From an uncultured candidate division Zixibacteria bacterium (GTDB taxonomy: Bacteria > Zixibacteria > MSB-5A5 > GN15 > FEB-12), in NCBI GenBank assembly GCA_913009765.1, contig CAJVYT010000184.1:1-8156 (forward strand): a stretch of DNA of 8,156 bases. Direction: 5' to 3'. The notes under the pieces are model-generated. The model was not told the DNA's origin and searched no databases. It was given only the letters and a program-made list of their open reading frames with translations. Of this stretch, positions 4,917 through 8,156 are shown in pieces. Position numbers and translations under genes: made by a program. Within the stretch, counting starts at the first letter, position 1; each line of letters opens with the position of its first letter.

Positions 4917-7034
4917 ATGGCAGAAGCCAAAAAAACTACTACTACCGTCGCTGCAAAAACCTCAAAGAGAAAAGCATTGATCGGTAAAAAATCTCAAAAA
5001 ACTAAAGTCAAACTCACAAAAACTGATTCAGTTGTTGAAGTTAAAACAGCTGTTGAAAACGAAGTTAAAGAACTCGTCACTACTTCGCGTCATAAACGTA
5101 TGGCGGAAAAAGCCAAAGAAAGAGCAGCACTGCCTAAAGTGTTGGCTCCTGAAGTTGGTAAAGTTCGTATAACTGATGTCTCGGGCGTTGTCTACGACGA
5201 AGACGAATATAATGCTATGGTCGAGATGTATGATGCCACTATCAGAGATATTCGTGAAGGTGAGATTGTCAGCGGTACTATCCTTGGCGTTACAAGGGAT
5301 GATGTTATTGTCGACGTAGGATTTAAGTCAGAGGGTATTATTCCTATTCAGGAATTTACCGGTACTGATGAAATCAAAGTCGGCGACCCTATTGAAGTCT
5401 TCTTAGAACAGATTGAAGATTCTCATGGACAACTGATTCTTTCCAAACAAAAAGCAGACTTCATGCGTGTTTGGGATCATATTCGTGAATTCCATGATTC
5501 TGGTGAAAAAGTTGAAGGTAATGTTGTGCGTCGTATCAAAGGCGGTCTTGTCGTTGATGTGATGGGTGTTGATGCGTTCCTTCCGGGTTCTCAAGTAGCA
5601 CTGCGTCAGGTCCCTGATTTTGATGCTCTTATTAACCAAACGATGGAACTTAAAATTATCAAAATTAATAAAGCCCGTCGAAACATTGTTGTTTCAAGAC
5701 GTATGGTTTTAGAAGCTGAACGCGAATCTATGCGTGATGAATTGCTGGCTGATATTGCAGTTGATCAAGTACGTAAAGGTATCGTGAAAAATATTACTGA
5801 TTTTGGTGTCTTCATTGATTTAGGCGGTGTTGATGGTCTCTTGCATATTACTGATATGTCATGGGGTCGGATTCGTCACCCATCCGAAATGGTAACTCTT
5901 GGTGAAGAAATAGATATTAAGATTTTAGATATTGATGAAAAAACATCCCGTATTTCCTTAGGTCTCAAACAGATGACTCCGTATCCATGGGAAAATATTG
6001 AAGCTAAATATCCTATTGGTGATAAAATTGTCGGTCGGGTTGTTTCGATTACCGATTACGGTGCATTTATTGAACTGGAAAAAGGTATTGAAGGGTTGAT
6101 TCATATCTCTGAAATGTCTTGGACACAACATATTAAACATCCGTCCAAAATCATGTCTGTGAATGACAATGTTGAAGCTGTTGTTTTGTCTGTTGATAAA
6201 GAAAATGAGAAAATTTCTCTCGGTATTAAACAGATGGAACCGGATCCATGGCAGACTATTGATGCCAAATACCCAATTGACAAAATTATCTCAGGTAAAG
6301 TAAGAAACCTTACTGCCTTTGGTGCTTTTGTTGAACTTGAAGAAGGTATCGACGGCTTGGTACATATTTCTGATATGTCCTGGACAAAACGGATTCAGCA
6401 CCCGTCTGAAGTTATGAAGAAAAACGATACAGTCGAAGTCAAAGTTATCAAAGTTGACCACGATAATCGTAGAATTTCTTTAGGACTCAAACAGTTGACT
6501 GAAGACCCGTGGGCAGAAATTGCTGAAAAATACGCAACCGGCACTGAATGCCTTGGTACTATTACAAAAGTAATGGACCGTGGTGTGGTTGTTGATTTAG
6601 ATGGTACCGTAGAAGGTTTTGTTCCGACTCCTCAACTGGGGAAGAAAGATTTAACCGATGCTGCCACAGTATTTACAGCAGGCGAACAAATTCCGTTACA
6701 AGTAATAGAATTTGACCGCAAACAGCATAAAGTCGTTCTTTCTGTTGAAGCGTATTATAAAACTCGCGAACAGAGTGAACTTGATGAATTCCTTGCTAAA
6801 CATGAAGGCAGTGAATCATCAAATGCGATGGCTGATGCTATGCCGGACACATTAAAAGAAGCTGCTGCGACAGTAGATGAAACTCCAACTCAGGAAATTC
6901 CTGTTGTTGAAGAGACTCCATCAGAAGAAGCCGCTCCTGTTGATGAAGCTCCGGAAGCTGACAAAGCGGATGATGATGTACCTACTGAGGATGCAAAAAC
7001 TGACGATACAGATGATACAGAAAAATCTGAATAA
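4917..7034 (+). CDS. rpsA: 30S ribosomal protein S1, six S1 domains
   Basis: S1 binds the 30S subunit and unfolds mRNA leaders for initiation. From the ATG at 4917 the protein has 705 residues, against about 557 in E. coli. Residues 1-100 are a Lys/Thr/Ala-rich extension. Six OB-fold S1 domains follow at about 115-178, 196-262, 282-351, 367-439, 454-526 and 540-611. Domains 3-5 carry the classic FG.F..L...DGL.HIS/T.MSW core, with SLG[LI]KQ at their ends; 1, 2 and 6 are divergent, as expected for ribosome-binding and terminal domains. Residues about 619-705 form an acidic Asp/Glu/Pro/Thr-rich tail. A longer reading from TTG 4779 adds 46 residues but has no SD and translates the structured leader, so I reject it. 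A terminator follows. An extended S1 rules out the short Gram-positive YpfD-type form. Confidence 0.97.
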   Translation: MAEAKKTTTTVAAKTSKRKALIGKKSQKTKVKLTKTDSVVEVKTAVENEVKELVTTSRHKRMAEKAKERAALPKVLAPEVGKVRITDVSGVVYDEDEYNAMVEMYDATIRDIREGEIVSGTILGVTRDDVIVDVGFKSEGIIPIQEFTGTDEIKVGDPIEVFLEQIEDSHGQLILSKQKADFMRVWDHIREFHDSGEKVEGNVVRRIKGGLVVDVMGVDAFLPGSQVALRQVPDFDALINQTMELKIIKINKARRNIVVSRRMVLEAERESMRDELLADIAVDQVRKGIVKNITDFGVFIDLGGVDGLLHITDMSWGRIRHPSEMVTLGEEIDIKILDIDEKTSRISLGLKQMTPYPWENIEAKYPIGDKIVGRVVSITDYGAFIELEKGIEGLIHISEMSWTQHIKHPSKIMSVNDNVEAVVLSVDKENEKISLGIKQMEPDPWQTIDAKYPIDKIISGKVRNLTAFGAFVELEEGIDGLVHISDMSWTKRIQHPSEVMKKNDTVEVKVIKVDHDNRRISLGLKQLTEDPWAEIAEKYATGTECLGTITKVMDRGVVVDLDGTVEGFVPTPQLGKKDLTDAATVFTAGEQIPLQVIEFDRKQHKVVLSVEAYYKTREQSELDEFLAKHEGSESSNAMADAMPDTLKEAAATVDETPTQEIPVVEETPSEEAAPVDEAPEADKADDDVPTEDAKTDDTDDTEKSE

Positions 7035-7058
7035 TATTTGTAGGTCGTAACCCCTGTG

Positions 7059-7146
7059 GTTCTGACATTTTTGGATTTTATATATATGAAGGCGGAACCA
7101 AATCGGTTTCGCCTTTTTTTGTTGCAGTGAATAGGAATGTCAGAAC
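7059..7146. repeat. 11-bp inverted repeat enclosing the rpsA terminator
   Basis: GTTCTGACATT (7059-7069) and its exact reverse complement AATGTCAGAAC (7136-7146) flank the terminator. The core TGACATT recurs a third time at 7182-7188, overlapping the -35 box of the crcB promoter. It could be a long RNA stem around the terminator, or sites for a DNA-binding protein. Confidence 0.6.
7089..7120 (+). terminator. Rho-independent terminator after rpsA
   Basis: An 11-bp stem AAGGCGGAACC (7089-7099) with GGTTTCGCCTT (7105-7115), containing one G-U pair, closes a 5-base loop and runs into seven T residues (7114-7120). It starts 55 bases after the rpsA stop and insulates the ribosomal cluster from crcB. 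Confidence 0.93.
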
Positions 7147-7180
7147 TTCATATTATATCAAGATGTGATACAGTCACTTA

Positions 7181-7209
7181 TTGACATTTCTCTTCGTATG
7201 TTGTATTTT
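7181..7209 (+). promoter_or_regulatory. Sigma-70 promoter for crcB-DUF190
   Basis: A consensus -35 TTGACA (7181-7186), a 17-base spacer and a -10 TATTTT (7204-7209) lie about 55 bases before the crcB ATG, downstream of the rpsA terminator. This is the best promoter match in the window. The predicted transcript would have a leader of about 45-50 bases, in which I see no fluoride riboswitch. Confidence 0.65.
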
Positions 7210-7262
7210 TTCAAAACAGCAGCAGTTAATAATTACTGATTAAAGATTATCAAGGTGTGAAA

Positions 7263-7643
7263 ATGTATATAATATTACTTGTTGGCATTGGAGGGTTTCT
7301 GGGAGCCGTTTTTAGATATTTAATTAGCGGCTGGATTCAAGATGGGTTAGTCACATTTCCTCTTGGAACATTAGGAGTAAATTTTCTTGGGACTTTTTTA
7401 TTAAGTTTGATAATGTATCTTTCAGAATATAAAGGTTTATTTACCGAAGAGACAAGAATCTTTCTCACAATCGGTTTATTGGGGGCATTTACAACAATGT
7501 CGACTTTCAGCTATGAATCATTCAAACTGCTTGAACAAAAAGAAACTTTTTTATTAAGTCTTAACGTTATTGGAACAATAATACTGACATTTTTTGCGGT
7601 ATATTTAGGTAAAATTATTGCTGTGAATTTATGGAGGACATGA
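7263..7643 (+). CDS. crcB: Fluoride-specific ion channel (Fluc/CrcB)
   Basis: Fluc proteins are small dual-topology dimers that let fluoride leave the cytoplasm. From ATG 7263 the protein has 126 residues and four membrane segments. It shows the family blocks GGFLGAVFRY (10-19), FPLGTLGVNFLG (32-43, with pore Asn40) and GLLGAFTTMSTFSYE (71-85). In the last block the usual TTFSTF reads TTMSTF, so the first of the two pore phenylalanines is Met79 while Phe82 is kept. SD AAGG (7252-7255) is 7 bases from this ATG but overlaps a GTG at 7257 only one base on, so the ATG is chosen over the GTG. The DUF190 gene follows after one base. Length is normal for the family. Confidence 0.95.
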   Translation: MYIILLVGIGGFLGAVFRYLISGWIQDGLVTFPLGTLGVNFLGTFLLSLIMYLSEYKGLFTEETRIFLTIGLLGAFTTMSTFSYESFKLLEQKETFLLSLNVIGTIILTFFAVYLGKIIAVNLWRT

Positions 7644-7644
7644 T

Positions 7645-7998
7645 ATGAAAAAAGAATCAGAAGCTATTCTCTTGAGAATCTTTATTGGTGAATCAGATGA
7701 ATACGACGGAAAAAAACTCTATACTTACATAACTGAGATGTTGAAAAATGAGGGTGTTGCGGGGGCAACTGTTCTGAGGGGAATTACCGGATTTGGTAAA
7801 ACAAGCCATATTCATACAACATCTATTTTGAGATTATCAACAGATTTGCCGATTGTTATTGAAGTAACCGATACAAAAGAGAATATCGAAAGAATAAAAC
7901 CAAAACTGGATGAAGTAATCACAGAGGGACTTATCACCGAGGAAAAAGTTAGGATAATTTTTTATGATGGCAATGAGAAATCGTCTGATGAGCAGTAA
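7645..7998 (+). CDS. DUF190 (PII-like) protein, partner of CrcB
   Basis: This 117-residue cytosolic protein has the DUF190 pattern: an N-terminal LLRIFIGESD strand (9-18), a Tyr/Lys-rich helix, the GVAGATVLRGITGFGK segment (37-52) with its conserved glycines, an SHIHT motif (54-58) and a terminal beta-alpha-beta unit ending in RIIFY. The family has a ferredoxin-like fold related to the PII signal proteins and is very often encoded beside crcB, where a regulatory or auxiliary role is suspected but not, to my knowledge, proven. SD GGAGG (7633-7637), 7 bases from the ATG, lies inside the crcB end, and the one-base gap means co-translation with crcB. No terminator with a T tract is seen after it. 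Confidence 0.9.
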   Translation: MKKESEAILLRIFIGESDEYDGKKLYTYITEMLKNEGVAGATVLRGITGFGKTSHIHTTSILRLSTDLPIVIEVTDTKENIERIKPKLDEVITEGLITEEKVRIIFYDGNEKSSDEQ

Positions 7999-8063
7999 CT
8001 AAAACAACTTTTCCGCTGTAATGAGTACTGTAGTTACTATGTTATAAAAGTTCTAAAAAGAAA

Positions 8064-8152
8064 GAGGTTATCTCATTATATTAAAATAAAAACCTTTAAA
8101 CCCGTGTTCCACCGCTTTTGCGGAAGACACAATTTTAACAGGAGATAACCTC
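8064..8152 (+). promoter_or_regulatory. Nested-helix leader that buries the SD of the next gene
   Basis: GAGGTTATCTC (8064-8074) is the exact reverse complement of GAGATAACCTC (8142-8152), which contains most of the SD (GGAG, 8141-8144) and ends one base before the ATG. Inside it lie TTAAAAT 8081-8087 with 8132-8138, GTGTT 8104-8108 with GACAC 8126-8130, and CCGC 8112-8115 with GCGG 8120-8123 around a TTTT loop. All four helices nest. AACCT (8091-8095) can instead pair with AGGTT (8065-8069), which would open the outer helix. A translational switch or thermometer is inferred. The outer repeat could alternatively be a protein operator (GAG-N5-CTC twice). I recognise no known riboswitch class. 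Confidence 0.55.
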
Positions 8153-8156
8153 ATGA
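8153..8156 (+). CDS. Start of a further gene, cut by the window end
   Basis: An ATG at 8153-8155 follows the SD AGGAGA (8140-8145) with about 8 bases spacing from GGAG. Only the start codon and one further base are visible, so nothing can be said of the product. It matters because the structured element just upstream must act on it. Confidence 0.6.

Noticed and set aside
5403..6283. Minus-strand open frames inside rpsA
   Set aside because: They lie antisense to conserved S1 domains and mirror their codon pattern.
7165..7177. GTGA-N5-TCAC as a CRP/FNR-type operator before the crcB promoter
   Set aside because: Spacer is five bases rather than six and arms are only four bases; likely chance.
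7210..7262. Fluoride riboswitch ahead of crcB
   Set aside because: The leader is short and AT-rich and lacks the GG-GATG and CTGATG segments and pseudoknot of the crcB motif RNA.
7995..8052. Inverted repeats after DUF190 (7995-8001 with 8031-8037; 8006-8012 with 8046-8052) as a terminator
   Set aside because: Seven-base arms with long loops that cross each other, and no T tract.
8049..8062. 14-base match, in opposite orientation, to the rpsA SD-ATG spacer (4903-4916)
   Set aside because: An A/T-rich 14-mer shared once in 8 kb on either strand is near chance expectation.
8064..8152. Terminal inverted repeats of an insertion sequence
   Set aside because: One arm overlaps the SD and touches an ATG, the inner sequence is only 67 bases and folds further, and no target duplication is seen; kept only as an alternative.

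Overview
This is an AT-rich bacterial window (roughly 35-40 % G+C by eye), with all genes on the plus strand, TAA/TGA stops and mostly clear Shine-Dalgarno (SD) sites. The gene styles (six-domain S1 with charged extensions, PspC plus LiaF-like toast-rack pair, cmk-plsC-rpsA cluster, lipoprotein solute-binding protein) suggest a diderm of the FCB type (Bacteroidota/Ignavibacteria/Cloacimonadota/Marinimicrobia-like lineages). That placement is an impression from protein style, not a test.

The first 152 bases are not genome. Positions 87-152 are an Illumina TruSeq-type indexed adapter and 1-86 are the noisy homopolymer that sequencers emit past the adapter end. Real sequence starts at about 153, inside a gene whose 5' end is therefore missing.

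Layout: (1) 155-994, 3' part of a Lys/Ser-rich protein of unknown function. (2) 1061-2448, a two-gene operon (ATGA overlap) of a PspC-domain membrane protein and a LiaF-like membrane protein with a beta-rich C-terminal domain, probably envelope-stress related, closed by a terminator at 2476-2502. (3) 2562-3353, an orphan amino-acid-type solute-binding lipoprotein. (4) 3405-7034, the housekeeping cluster cmk (cytidylate kinase), plsC (lysophosphatidate acyltransferase) and rpsA (ribosomal protein S1), linking nucleotide, phospholipid and translation functions and closed by a terminator at 7089-7120. (5) 7263-7998, a fluoride-channel gene crcB/fluC with a DUF190 gene, behind a near-consensus promoter. 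(6) 8153 onward, the first bases of a further gene.

The most interesting parts are non-coding. The rpsA start is best placed at 4917, not at an upstream TTG, which exposes a leader at 4811-4888 that folds on paper into a three-way junction (28 pairs in 78 nt) and contains a hexamer able to pair with the rpsA SD. A second element at 8064-8152 nests four helices, and its outer 11-bp helix buries the SD of the next gene up to the base before its ATG. Both look like cis-acting translational control RNAs. I matched neither to a named class. I saw no CRISPR array, tRNA, rRNA or insertion sequence.
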